From contig DASZBX010000106.1 of assembly GCA_035943635.1 (NCBI GenBank), positions 1 through 64,000 on the forward strand: DNA of 64,000 nt, written 5' to 3'. Below, piece after piece: positions 17,078 to 24,967 of the stretch. How positions within the stretch are numbered: the stretch's first letter is position 1; each line of letters begins with the position of its first letter. The DNA is from DASZBX01 sp035943635. GTDB lineage: Bacteria; Actinomycetota; Actinomycetes; Streptomycetales; Catenulisporaceae. The position numbers were made by a program, and so were the translations under genes. The notes beneath the pieces were generated by a model. It did not search any database. It was not told the origin of the DNA and saw nothing but the letters and a program-made list of their open reading frames with translations.

Positions 17078-17102
17078 CTCGGGTGAATCGGGGTTACCCG
17101 AG
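17078..17102. promoter_or_regulatory. Short dyad upstream of the csbD-like gene
   Basis: CTCGGGT (17078-17084) and ACCCGAG (17096-17102) form a perfect 7-bp inverted repeat 46 bp upstream of the CsbD-like start. It could be an operator or a leader hairpin. Confidence 0.4.
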
Positions 17103-17147
17103 AACCAGGCCGGGCGACAACGCCGGCCACCGAGAGGAGAACTGCGC

Positions 17148-17321
17148 ATGAGTGCACAGGGCAAGGTGAAGAACGCCGCCGAGAACCTCAGGGGCAAGGC
17201 GAAGGTGACCGGCGGCCGGGCGACCGGCAACTCCCGGATGAAGGCCCAGGGCCGGGCCACGCTGCTGAAGGTCAGGCTCAAGCGCACGGCTGGTAAGGCC
17301 AGAGCGGCGGTCAAGCACTGA
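17148..17321 (+). CDS. CsbD-family stress peptide
   Basis: A 57-residue basic protein starting MSAQGKVKNAAENLRGKAKV and continuing TGGRATGNSRMKAQGRA. The spacing of the K-N-x-A-E-x-L-x-G-K-A-K block and the G-x-A-T-G-N block matches CsbD-like proteins. A strong GAGGAGA lies nine bases before the ATG. CsbD is a general-stress (sigma-B-controlled) protein of unknown molecular role in Bacillus. This copy is unusually Lys/Arg rich at its C-terminus, where typical members have acidic residues. Dyad upstream, terminator downstream: it is probably its own transcript. Confidence 0.85.
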   Translation: MSAQGKVKNAAENLRGKAKVTGGRATGNSRMKAQGRATLLKVRLKRTAGKARAAVKH

Positions 17322-17372
17322 TCTGGCCAGGGCCTGCCCGGCAGGCCCGGCCCGCTGCCACGGCGGCCGGCT

Positions 17373-17412
17373 GGACGGCTCCCGGCCTGAGGGCGGGAGC
17401 CGTCCGCCTTTT
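17373..17412 (+). terminator. Rho-independent-like terminator after csbD-like gene
   Basis: GGACGGCTCCC (17373-17383) pairs with GGGAGCCGTCC (17395-17405), followed by GCCTTTT, one of the few T-tailed terminators in this window. Confidence 0.85.
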
Positions 17413-17534
17413 CCGGCCGACGCCGAAGCACGGCTCGGCACAGAACTGCGGTGACAGCTGAGACGAAGTGCTGGGATGTGCTGTGGTGCCGGCGGTGACC
17501 GTGGCGGACGCTGGCTGAACCCGCGGCGGCTGGA

Positions 17535-17729
17535 TCAGCGGGCCGGACCGGTGCCGGAGCCGCCGGTGCAGATCACCCGGGCGAGCAGGCGGCGGGCGCC
17601 CATGTAGCGCAGGACCACGGCGTCGAGCTGTCTGGTCTGGAAGAACTGCACGGAGGGCGCTTGGGGCGAAGCGTCGTACGAAAGGTCGTCGCGATTGATC
17701 CTGCCAGCGGTGAAGCTTGCGTTGCGCAC
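17535..17729 (-). CDS. Small ORF, 64 residues, unknown; possible peptide precursor
   Basis: The frame starts at a GTG (17729) preceded by TAGGAGAAAGAAC, a near-ideal ribosome-binding site. It reads MRNASFTAGRINRDDLSYDA... and ends ...LARVICTGGSGTGPAR. It has a mixed, non-repetitive composition, with an acidic N-terminal half and a basic C-terminal half holding a single Cys near a Gly/Thr/Ser-rich tail. CGGGGGTATA at 17791-17800 (minus strand) could be a -10 region. The layout loosely resembles a leader-plus-core ribosomal peptide precursor, but no maturation enzyme is adjacent, so I assign no function. It lies convergent to the csbD-like gene. Confidence 0.5.
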   Translation of the reverse strand: MRNASFTAGRINRDDLSYDASPQAPSVQFFQTRQLDAVVLRYMGARRLLARVICTGGSGTGPAR

Positions 17730-18080
17730 GTTCTTTCTCCTACAGGCGTAGCGTTGAGAAGACTCCGCTGAAACTCCTCGGTCGCTCGCGTATACCCCCG
17801 TTCGGCGTAACCATGCGGCGCCCGGATGGGGATGTTTCGTCCGGTAACGGGCGCCGCCCGCCAGTGCCCCGGATGCCCGCCGGACCACGGCGGCCATCCC
17901 GGGCCTGACCTGCGCCGCAGCCCGGCCGCGAGCGCCCGCGCGGCGGCGCCCGGAGCCGGAGTCACCCGTCCGGGCCGACGCCGGCGTCGGCAAGCCGGAC
18001 GCCCCGGGCCGCAGCCGGGCCCCGGCCCGCCAGGCGGACGGTTCGGGCCGGGACCCGGCCGCGGCCGGCGCGCCGCCGGG

Positions 18081-18614
18081 TCAGGCGGACAGGAAGATCT
18101 GGTCGCCCTGCACGGAGATCTGCTTGGCCGGCAGCGGCGCGGGCGCCGGGCCGGCCTTCACCGAACCGTCGGCGATGCTGTAGTGGCTGCCGTGGCACGG
18201 GCACTCGATCAGGCCGCCGGTGACCTGGTTGACCTGACAGCCCTGGTGGGTGCAGGTGGAGCTGAACGCCTTGAACGTGCCGGCCTCGGGCTGGGTCACC
18301 ACGACCTGCTGGTCCTTGTAGATCATGCCGCCGCCGACCGGGACCTGCGAGGTCTGGCCGAGCGGGGTGCCCGAGGCCGAGCCGGCGGCCGCGGTGGTGG
18401 CCGGACCGGTGCCCGCCGCGCTCGCGGCCGCCCCGGCCGCGCTGGTCGGGGCGGCCGCGCTCGGCGCCGAGGAGGAACTGCTGCACGCGGCCAGGCAGAC
18501 CCCCGCGACGCAGGCCACGCCGGTCAGGCCCGCGGCGCGCAGCACGGTGCGCCGCTCCGGGCTGGCGGCGGCGGGCTGGGTGGCGGCGACGAGGGTGCTG
18601 GTGGTCGTTTCCAT
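18081..18614 (-). CDS. Rieske [2Fe-2S] lipoprotein
   Basis: A 177-residue exported iron-sulfur protein. The N-terminus has paired arginines (PERRTVLRAAG) and a hydrophobic stretch ending in a lipobox LAAC (about residue 43), suggesting export, perhaps by Tat, and lipid anchoring. A Ser/Ala-rich linker precedes the Rieske domain with both cluster motifs, CTHQGC and CPCHGSHY (His and Cys ligands complete). The second loop has the spacing of arsenite-oxidase/soluble Rieske proteins. I chose ATG 18614, which has AGGAGCC upstream. No cytochrome b or oxygenase gene is next to it, so the electron partner is unknown. It is divergent from the MerR-thioredoxin pair. Confidence 0.92.
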   Translation of the reverse strand: METTTSTLVAATQPAAASPERRTVLRAAGLTGVACVAGVCLAACSSSSSAPSAAAPTSAAGAAASAAGTGPATTAAAGSASGTPLGQTSQVPVGGGMIYKDQQVVVTQPEAGTFKAFSSTCTHQGCQVNQVTGGLIECPCHGSHYSIADGSVKAGPAPAPLPAKQISVQGDQIFLSA

Positions 18615-18957
18615 CAACGGGCTCCTTCTGGTTCTGCCATCCGGATACTCCGGTCGGATATCCGGTTTCCTGCTCGGATGCCCCAGTGGGAGGGGCGCCG
18701 GCCGCGGCGTCGACTCCGCGGCAGACGGCCCCTCCCACCGAAGATGAGCGACGACTCTCGCGGATGTCGTGCGCTCGGTGAGTGGTGACTGGCCATCACT
18801 ACTCTGCGGGGGGATATGCATGGGGGTTACACATCTGTGAGCTGCGGGCGTGTCGCGGGCCCGATTGTGGGATGACCGTACGGATCTCTTGCGTTGACGT
18901 CGGCGTCAAGGGCTACCGTCGAGCCGACGGGCCGGATGGACGAGAAAGGGAGCCGGG
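18615..18957. other. Divergent control region between Rieske and MerR genes
   Basis: Holds the MerR-type promoter annotated separately. Near 18635-18680 there are repeated CGGAT/CCGGAT elements (GGATACTCCGGTCGGATATCCGG) close to the Rieske start, possibly its operator. Confidence 0.5.
18889..18919 (+). promoter_or_regulatory. MerR-type promoter/operator with 19-bp spacer
   Basis: TTGCGT (18889-18894) and TACCGT (18914-18919) are separated by 19 bp, longer than the usual 17. The dyad TTGACG-TCGG-CGTCAA (18894-18909) lies in the spacer. This is the hallmark of promoters untwisted by MerR-family activators. The start codon of the MerR gene is about 38 bp downstream, so autoregulation is likely. 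Confidence 0.75.
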
Positions 18958-19371
18958 ATGCGGATCGGAGAGCTGGCGGCACGGGCCGGGACGACCACCC
19001 GCGCGCTGCGGTACTACGAATCCCGGGGCCTGCTGCCGTCCCGGCGGGACGCGAACGGCTACCGGCAGTACGCCGAGGACGACCTGCGGCTGCTGCTGAT
19101 GATCCGCACCCTGCAGGACTTCGGGTTCGAGCTGGAGGAGACCCGGCCGTTCGCCGAGTGCCTGCGGGCCGGGAACTCCACCGGGGACGTGTGCCCGGCG
19201 TCCCGGCAGGTGTACCGCCGCAAGCTGGCCGAACTGGACGACTGCATCGGGCAGCTGCAGGCCGTCCGGGACGAGGTGCGGGTCCGGCTGGCCGCGGCCG
19301 AGGCGCAGGCCGAGGCCGGGTTCACCGCCGAGTCGATCGCGTCCGAGTGCGTCGTCCGGTCCGACCTCTGA
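18958..19371 (+). CDS. MerR-family redox-type regulator
   Basis: A 137-residue MerR-family activator. The winged-helix domain MRIGELAARAGTTTRALRYYESRGLLPSRRDANGYRQY is canonical. The effector region contains Cys68, Cys79, Cys96 and Cys131, none in the SoxR [2Fe-2S] pattern, so thiol or metal sensing is plausible. A coiled-coil helix spans about 84-118. Good ribosome-binding site AAAGGGAG. It lies 24 bp upstream of a thioredoxin gene, an arrangement seen in actinomycetes, where the regulator probably controls its own operon through the promoter at 18889-18919. Confidence 0.92.
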   Translation: MRIGELAARAGTTTRALRYYESRGLLPSRRDANGYRQYAEDDLRLLLMIRTLQDFGFELEETRPFAECLRAGNSTGDVCPASRQVYRRKLAELDDCIGQLQAVRDEVRVRLAAAEAQAEAGFTAESIASECVVRSDL

Positions 19372-19395
19372 CCACCGAGCGAAGGAATCGCCATC

Positions 19396-19725
19396 ATGCT
19401 GACCACGACCGTTCCCGAAACCACCGACGCCGCCTTCGCCGAGCAGGTGCTCGCCAGCGACCTGCCGGTCCTGGTCAAGTTCACCGCCGACTGGTGCCCG
19501 TCCTGCCGCATGCTCGCGCCCGTCCTGGCGCAGGTCGCCGCCGAAGAGGAGGGGCGGCTGCGGGTGCTGAGCATCAACGTGGACCACAACCCGCAGACGG
19601 CGGCGGCGTACGGCGTGCTGGCCATGCCGACCTTGATCCTCTTCCGGGGCGGCAAGCCGGTCACGTCGATGGTCGGGGCGCGGTCCAAGCGCCGGTTACT
19701 GCAGGATTTGGCCGACGTCCGCTGA
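19396..19725 (+). CDS. Thioredoxin
   Basis: A 109-residue thioredoxin with an FTADWCPSCRMLAPVL active site (CPSC instead of the standard CGPC) and the cis-proline segment LAMPTLILFRGG. The altered dipeptide between the cysteines would change its redox potential, perhaps favouring a dedicated partner. Co-transcribed with the MerR-family regulator. Ribosome-binding site GAAGGA. Confidence 0.93.
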   Translation: MLTTTVPETTDAAFAEQVLASDLPVLVKFTADWCPSCRMLAPVLAQVAAEEEGRLRVLSINVDHNPQTAAAYGVLAMPTLILFRGGKPVTSMVGARSKRRLLQDLADVR

Positions 19726-19976
19726 GGACGGCGAGGCCTGCGCCGAGCCGTCGAGCGTGAGCGACCGCGCGGCGGCGGCCCAGCCCTGGTCGACGGCCAG
19801 ACCGGCGAAGTCGGTGATCTCCGTACTGTCCGGAACCGGGAAATCCCGGGTGAACTGCCGGGTGAACTGCGGATTGTGCACAGCACCGGCCCCGGGCGGT
19901 GCCCGGCGGAAGAAACCGGTCACACCGTCCGAGGCCGCGCAGCACTGTGCGGCTCATCTCACCGCGGTGCCCGGGA

Positions 19977-20861
19977 TCAGTCGCCCGCGGCGAGCCACTC
20001 GGCCGGGCCGCCGATCTGGGTCCAGGTCTGGCCGTGGCCGGAGTACATCCCGACGAACGAGCCGTTCGGGCCGAGGCCGTAGAACTCGCTGCCGCTGGAG
20101 AAGAACCCGGCTCCCGGACCGCCGATCTCGGTCCACTGGCCGGGCGTGCCGGAGTACTTCTCCACGTTGTTGTCGCCGAACGCCTCGGACAGGTACACCC
20201 CGGTCCCGCCGGCCCAGATCGCGGCCGCCGACCCGCCGATCGGCAGCCAGGTGTCGCCCGGCCCGACCCACTGTTCGACCTGGTCCTGCGTGTTGTCGTC
20301 AGCCGGGACCGAGTAGATGGTCGTGTCGCTGACCGCGAAGTCGCCGCGGCCGCTGCCGAGGTACGTCCACTGGTTCGGCGTGCCGTCGTACCGGTACAGG
20401 TTCGTCCTGGTCGGGTCGATCGCGTACAGGCCGCCGCGCCCGGCGAACAGCATCAGCGCCGGGCCGCCGATCGTGGTCCAGCCCAGACCCGGGCCGTTCC
20501 ACTCGGCCACGTAGTTGGACGTCGGGCTCAGGCCGTACAGGTGGTCGCCGCCGACGGCGAACTGCGCGCCCGGACCGCCGATCTCGGTCCACTGGTTCGG
20601 GGTGCCGTTGTACTCGTAGATGGGGCCCTCGTCGGGCACCATCGACTCGAAGACGCCGGCGTCGCCGACGTACAGCGCATTGCCGCCGGAGCCGATCACC
20701 GTCCACTTCGCGAGCGCCACGCTGTACTCGGCGATGTAGTTGTACGTCGGCCCGTACGCGAACAGGTTGATGTCGTTCGAGTTCACCCTCGCGGACGCCG
20801 GATCCGCGCACAGCAGGACCATGACCGCGGCGATCGCGGCCGCGGACTTCAATGCCTTCAT
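19977..20861 (-). CDS. Secreted tectonin-like repeat protein
   Basis: A 294-residue secreted protein. The signal peptide MKALKSAAAIAAVMVLLCADPASA is followed by about six tandem repeats of 40-45 residues built around W-T-x-I-G-G-P/S-G and Y-x-G-T-P-N-Q-W, alternating with aromatic-rich strands such as GDHLYGLSPTSNYVAEW. Tectonin- or beta-propeller-like folds are the closest match, which usually bind carbohydrates or surfaces. Start ATG 20861 has AGGGGG upstream. The C-terminal repeat is complete and ends EWLAAGD. It is adjacent to, and on the same strand as, another cell-surface gene but separated by a terminator. Confidence 0.8.
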   Translation of the reverse strand: MKALKSAAAIAAVMVLLCADPASARVNSNDINLFAYGPTYNYIAEYSVALAKWTVIGSGGNALYVGDAGVFESMVPDEGPIYEYNGTPNQWTEIGGPGAQFAVGGDHLYGLSPTSNYVAEWNGPGLGWTTIGGPALMLFAGRGGLYAIDPTRTNLYRYDGTPNQWTYLGSGRGDFAVSDTTIYSVPADDNTQDQVEQWVGPGDTWLPIGGSAAAIWAGGTGVYLSEAFGDNNVEKYSGTPGQWTEIGGPGAGFFSSGSEFYGLGPNGSFVGMYSGHGQTWTQIGGPAEWLAAGD

Positions 20862-20960
20862 TCGGTTGTTCCCCCTGGATCGATGACGTGCATGGGTCCC
20901 GCCTTCCGGACCGGAGCCCGGAAGACGGGTAATGCATCTTGCATTGCGGCTGCCCCCTCC

Positions 20961-21006
20961 TAGTGCCGTGGCCGGGAACGTTTGCCCCTTCCCGGCCACG
21001 GCACTA
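20961..21006 (-). terminator. Strong hairpin downstream of the VWD surface-protein gene
   Basis: A perfect 18-bp stem, TAGTGCCGTGGCCGGGAA (20961-20978) with its complement (20989-21006), around a 10-base loop. It is 25 bp after the stop of the minus-strand gene ending at 21031. Confidence 0.85.
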
Positions 21007-21030
21007 GGTCAGCCTGTGATCAACCCGAGC

Positions 21031-24000
21031 TCAGCCCGCGGTCAGCCGCACGATCGCGGTCCCGGTGGACAGCGCGCTCGGGTCGATCAGGATCGTGTAC
21101 TGCCCCGTCTTCGCCAGCTTGGTGGACTTGACCGAGCCGGTGGCGCCCAGCAGGCACTCGTCCGCGACCACGGTGCCCTGCGCGTCCAGGAGTTGCAGGT
21201 CGCCGCAGTCGGTGGGCAGGGTGGAGCCGCTGACCTGGACCGCGACGGACTGGCCGGCCGTGCCCTGGAAGGTGAAGCTGGACGTCGCGCCCGGCTGGGC
21301 GATCGTCGCGGTCAGCGGCGGCCCGCCGACCGTGATCGGCTCGACCTGGTCGTGGTCGGTGATCACCTTGAACGTGACCGTGCCGGTGTCCGGCGCCTCC
21401 GGATCCACCAGGACCGAATACGTGCCGCTGGCCTTGAGCGCGGTCGCCGAGATGTAGGCGCTGCCGGTGACCGTGCAACCCTCGCCGACCTGGCCGCCGT
21501 CCGGCCCGAACAGCTCGGGCGTGCCGCACTGGGGCGGGATCGTGCTGCTCAGGACCTGGACGAACACCGTCGTCCCGGGGGCCTCGTCGAAGGTGAAACC
21601 GGCCTTCGCGCCCGGCTGGCCGATCGTCGCGGTGACCGGCGGGCCGTCCGGGGTGACCGCGCCGCTCTGGTCGAAGTCCTGGATCAGCCGGACGGTCAGG
21701 TTCCCCGGGCCGCTCTCCCCGGGACCGATCTGCACGGTGTACGTCCCGGTGGCCGGGAGCTTGACCGCCGAGATGCTCCCGGAGCCGTTGACCACGCACC
21801 CCTCGCCCAGGTTCGTCCCGTCCGGCGCCTTCAGCTCGATGATGCCGCAGGTGTTGGGCACGGTGCTGCTCGGCACGTCCACGAACACGACCTGGCCCGC
21901 GGTCCCGGTGAAGTGCAGGGTCGTACTGGAGCCGGCGGCCGGCAGGGTGACCGTGGCCGAGGCGCCGTCGATCCCGAAGGTGCCGCCGTTCTGGGTCGGC
22001 GGCAGCGTGGCCTGGGCCGGCTGGGACTCCGCGTCGGCCCGGGCGAACGCCGACTCGCCGGTCAGCCCGACGTCGAACTCGCAGTCGGCCAGCAGCGCCG
22101 GATCGGTGATGCCGGCGCCGGTGCATTGCGCCTTGGCCGCGGTCAGGTCGGGCACCGAGGAGAGCGAGGCCGCGGCGTGCGGGAACGACTTGTCCGTGTA
22201 CGTCGCGGTGCTCGTGCCCGGGGCGTAGGTGAACAGGGAGGACGCGTCCGTGACCCGCCAGCTGTCGGCGAAGCCCGGATACAGGGTGCTGAACGACGGG
22301 CTGCTGATCGTCGCCCCGGCGGCCGTCTGGACGCTGGTGCTCGCGGCGGCGCCCAGGTTGCCGAGCAGGCCCCGGAGGTTGCCGGTGTGCGCGGCGGACG
22401 GGTTCGCGGTCAGGTGCAGGCCCCAGACGCCGATCTGGCTGATCACCGCGGTCGACGCGTCCGGCCAGGTCACCGTCAGGGTCTCGCTGCCGTCGGCGTA
22501 GCCGGTGTCGACCGTGCCGCCGTGCGGGAGCGTCATCGTGGTCGAACTCTGCGCCGTGCCGTTGAGCGTCAGCACGAAGCCCTGGGTGGACATCTCGACC
22601 TGGAGCCTGTCGTCGGCGACGTCCATCGCGACGGCCGTGTTGACCGCGATGGTCGGCCGACCCGGGAACGGCTGCTGGCGCACCTGGATCTGGTAGCCGC
22701 CGCGCGGATCGTCGGCGGCCACGAACTCGCCCGCGGCCTGGAAGTCGTAGTGCACGCCCTCGAACGTGGTCAGGTGCGGGTCGCCGTTGGTCTCGCCGCA
22801 GCCGCTGCCGGTGCAGGCCCTCGGCGGGCCGGCCGGCTTGCTCGGCGGCGGCGGTTGGCACGGCCCGTCCGGCAGGGGCAGTTCGCCGTAGGTCGAGCGC
22901 GGCGGCAGGCCCTCGTTGACCCGCAGCATGTTCTGCTCGCGGGTCGCCTGGACCTCGTTGCTCGGGATCCCGCTGTCGGTCGGTTTGCCGTTCTTGGTGG
23001 TCCAGCAGTTGGCCTGGTTCTGGCCGCCGTTCAGGTCCTGGTACGCGTGGTCCATCTCGTGGTAGAGCGTCGAGCACGGGTCGGCGTTGCCGCCGCCGGC
23101 GTACTCGTGGTTGTCCAGCGGGTCCCAGTAGATGATGATCTTCCCGCCGGGCAGGTGGATCTCGTGGTTCTGGTCCCCGCCGGAGTCCTGGACCTCGACG
23201 TTGGAGTTCGGGCCCAGGACGGACCCCAGGATGTCGGACGGGTCGCCGCCCGGGCTCTGCAGCACCTTCATGCACCGGCCGTAGACGGTGTTGATCACCG
23301 GGGTGGTCACGGTGACCTTGGCCGAGGCCGGGGGAGCGGACACGGTCGAGTGCGCGAGCCCGGCGGCCAGCAGGGCGAGGATCACGACCGCCTTGGTGGC
23401 GGCCGGGTTCCGGCGCCGGCGCGAGCGGAAGAAGACGAAGACGGCGATCAGCAGCAGCACGAGCACGCCCGCAGCCGCGTAGATCAGGGTCGTCAGCGGG
23501 ATCCCGGCGACCTTGCGCGGGGAGGAGGCGGCGGCCGCGGCGGAACCGAAGGACGCGCTCGCGGTGAGCGTCGCGGGGGCCGAGGCGCCGGCGGCCTGGC
23601 ACAACCGCACCGACCCGCTCGACACCAGCGGCGGGGCGTAGCTGAGGGTGACCTGCACGGGCTGGCCCGCCTTGAGCGGGTAGAGCGCGCCGGTCGAGGT
23701 GTCCGCGTCGACCCAGGCCGCCGACTCCAGGGCCGGCCCGGTCGGGCCGGGCGAGACCACCGGCAGCGGCACCTGGAGCGACTGGCCCGGGGCGAGCGTG
23801 CGCAGGGTCGTGGTCAGGTATTGCGGGACCGGGTCGTCGAACCACGCGGTGCCGGCGACCGGCTCGACCGCCTTGCCGCCCTGCTGGACCTGGTCGAAGA
23901 CGACGGCGCCGAGCGCCGCGGCGGGCACCTGGCAGGGCGCCGAGGACCCGTTGGTCAGGGTCAGCTTCGGCGCGGCCTCGCTGCCGGAGACCGCGACCTG

Positions 24001-24210
24001 CAGGCCGCTACCCGGGGCGGCCGCGGTGCGGACCGCGGCCGTCGAGCCGAGACCGGTGTCGGCCTGCGCCGCCCCGGCCCCGCAGGCGAGCGCGAGCCCG
24101 ACCGCGGCCAGCCCGGCCAGTGCCCGGGCGGCCCGGCGGCCCGGCCCGCGGCCCGGCGGCCGGCAATATCTGTGCGTGGACATCCTGAAGAAAACCCCCT
24201 GGCTCGACAT
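21031..24210 (-). CDS. Large surface protein: metallopeptidase-like, VWD domain, C-terminal repeats
   Basis: A 1059-residue exported protein. In order: signal peptide (about 25-50); an Ig-like/DUF region (60-235); a transmembrane helix (about 238-261) followed by RSRRRR; a second signal-like stretch AVVILALLAAGLAHSTVSAPPASA (about 274-297); a zinc-peptidase-like segment YHEMDHAYQDLNG (HExxH-type His384, Glu385, His388) with a downstream NEVQATREQN; a VWD domain starting CGETNGDPHLTTFEGVHYDF (about 471-640); and three repeats of about 100 residues (740-1059) built on A-T-I-x-Q-P-G-A and C-G-x-x-E-L. The ATG at 24210 has GGAGGGG upstream. The internal hydrophobic pair looks like an old gene fusion. 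Function is unknown; proteolysis plus adhesion at the surface is a guess. Confidence 0.85.
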   Translation of the reverse strand: MSSQGVFFRMSTHRYCRPPGRGPGRRAARALAGLAAVGLALACGAGAAQADTGLGSTAAVRTAAAPGSGLQVAVSGSEAAPKLTLTNGSSAPCQVPAAALGAVVFDQVQQGGKAVEPVAGTAWFDDPVPQYLTTTLRTLAPGQSLQVPLPVVSPGPTGPALESAAWVDADTSTGALYPLKAGQPVQVTLSYAPPLVSSGSVRLCQAAGASAPATLTASASFGSAAAAASSPRKVAGIPLTTLIYAAAGVLVLLLIAVFVFFRSRRRRNPAATKAVVILALLAAGLAHSTVSAPPASAKVTVTTPVINTVYGRCMKVLQSPGGDPSDILGSVLGPNSNVEVQDSGGDQNHEIHLPGGKIIIYWDPLDNHEYAGGGNADPCSTLYHEMDHAYQDLNGGQNQANCWTTKNGKPTDSGIPSNEVQATREQNMLRVNEGLPPRSTYGELPLPDGPCQPPPPSKPAGPPRACTGSGCGETNGDPHLTTFEGVHYDFQAAGEFVAADDPRGGYQIQVRQQPFPGRPTIAVNTAVAMDVADDRLQVEMSTQGFVLTLNGTAQSSTTMTLPHGGTVDTGYADGSETLTVTWPDASTAVISQIGVWGLHLTANPSAAHTGNLRGLLGNLGAAASTSVQTAAGATISSPSFSTLYPGFADSWRVTDASSLFTYAPGTSTATYTDKSFPHAAASLSSVPDLTAAKAQCTGAGITDPALLADCEFDVGLTGESAFARADAESQPAQATLPPTQNGGTFGIDGASATVTLPAAGSSTTLHFTGTAGQVVFVDVPSSTVPNTCGIIELKAPDGTNLGEGCVVNGSGSISAVKLPATGTYTVQIGPGESGPGNLTVRLIQDFDQSGAVTPDGPPVTATIGQPGAKAGFTFDEAPGTTVFVQVLSSTIPPQCGTPELFGPDGGQVGEGCTVTGSAYISATALKASGTYSVLVDPEAPDTGTVTFKVITDHDQVEPITVGGPPLTATIAQPGATSSFTFQGTAGQSVAVQVSGSTLPTDCGDLQLLDAQGTVVADECLLGATGSVKSTKLAKTGQYTILIDPSALSTGTAIVRLTAG

Positions 24211-24387
24211 CGGCTACCCCTCCCTGGGAGCTGAACGTGAGCTTAAGGGTAGCCGCCTGCGCAGGCAGCGTAAATCTGGCCGCGGGATTGAGTCCTACTC
24301 TTGATCCGCGGGCCGGGATCGGGACCCGTGCATCAAGGGCCGAAGCCCGGGCGCGCGGGCCCGGACGGGCCATCGGTCCGGCCGCGG

Positions 24388-24828
24388 TCAGGTGAGCTGC
24401 TCGGCCAGCGCGACGATGATGCCGCCGGGGCCGCGGACGTAGCAGAGCAGATAGATGTCCTCGTACCGGGCGACCTCGCCGAGGAGTTCGGCGCCGTGGG
24501 TACGCAGCCGGGCGACGGTGTCGTGGATGTCCTCGACCTCGAACATCACGCTGCGCAGACCCAGCGTGTTGGGCGGCGCGTTCTGCGGGTCGGTGCTGAT
24601 CAGGGCCGGTGCGTGGAACTTGGTCAGTTCGAGCTTGCCGGACCCGTCCGGGGCGCGCATCATCACGATGTCGACCTTGACGCCGTCTATGCCGTTGACC
24701 CGGTCCACCCAGGCGCCCTCGACCGGCGACGTGCCCTCCACCTCCAGCCCGAGTTCGGTGAAGAACGCCACCGCCGGCTCCAGGTCGTCGACGACCACGC
24801 TGACGTGGTCCATCCGCAGAATCGCCAT
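24388..24828 (-). CDS. VOC-family (glyoxalase/dioxygenase) protein
   Basis: A 146-residue vicinal-oxygen-chelate protein with two beta-alpha-beta-beta-beta modules: MAILRMDHVSVVVDDLEPAVAFFTELG at the start and LRSVMFEVEDIHDTVARLRTHGAELLGEV in the second half. Metal-ligand candidates are His8 and the Glu residues in the KLELTKF strand and FEVED. The substrate cannot be deduced. It lies downstream of the geosmin synthase gene on the same strand, but a hairpin separates them, so it is probably not part of that operon. Confidence 0.88.
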   Translation of the reverse strand: MAILRMDHVSVVVDDLEPAVAFFTELGLEVEGTSPVEGAWVDRVNGIDGVKVDIVMMRAPDGSGKLELTKFHAPALISTDPQNAPPNTLGLRSVMFEVEDIHDTVARLRTHGAELLGEVARYEDIYLLCYVRGPGGIIVALAEQLT

Positions 24829-24878
24829 GCTCCGAGCATAGACGCGCGCGGCTGGCGTCGCGGGGAGGCGGCGAAGAC

Positions 24879-24921
24879 GACGGCCTCCCGGTCCGGAGGT
24901 CGTCCGGAACGGGAGGCCGTC
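24879..24921 (-). terminator. Hairpin after the terpene operon
   Basis: GACGGCCTCCCG (24879-24890) and CGGGAGGCCGTC (24910-24921) form a perfect 12-bp stem 47 bp beyond the geosmin synthase stop, the likely end of the encapsulin-terpene operon. Confidence 0.75.
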
Positions 24922-24967
24922 TGCGCGGGGTCGGGATTCCGATCCGCCGTCTGTGGTGGGCCCGCGG

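Noticed and set aside
20932..24234. 1100-codon plus-strand open frame
   Set aside because: Antisense of the VWD surface protein gene; composition is typical of a GC-skew shadow.
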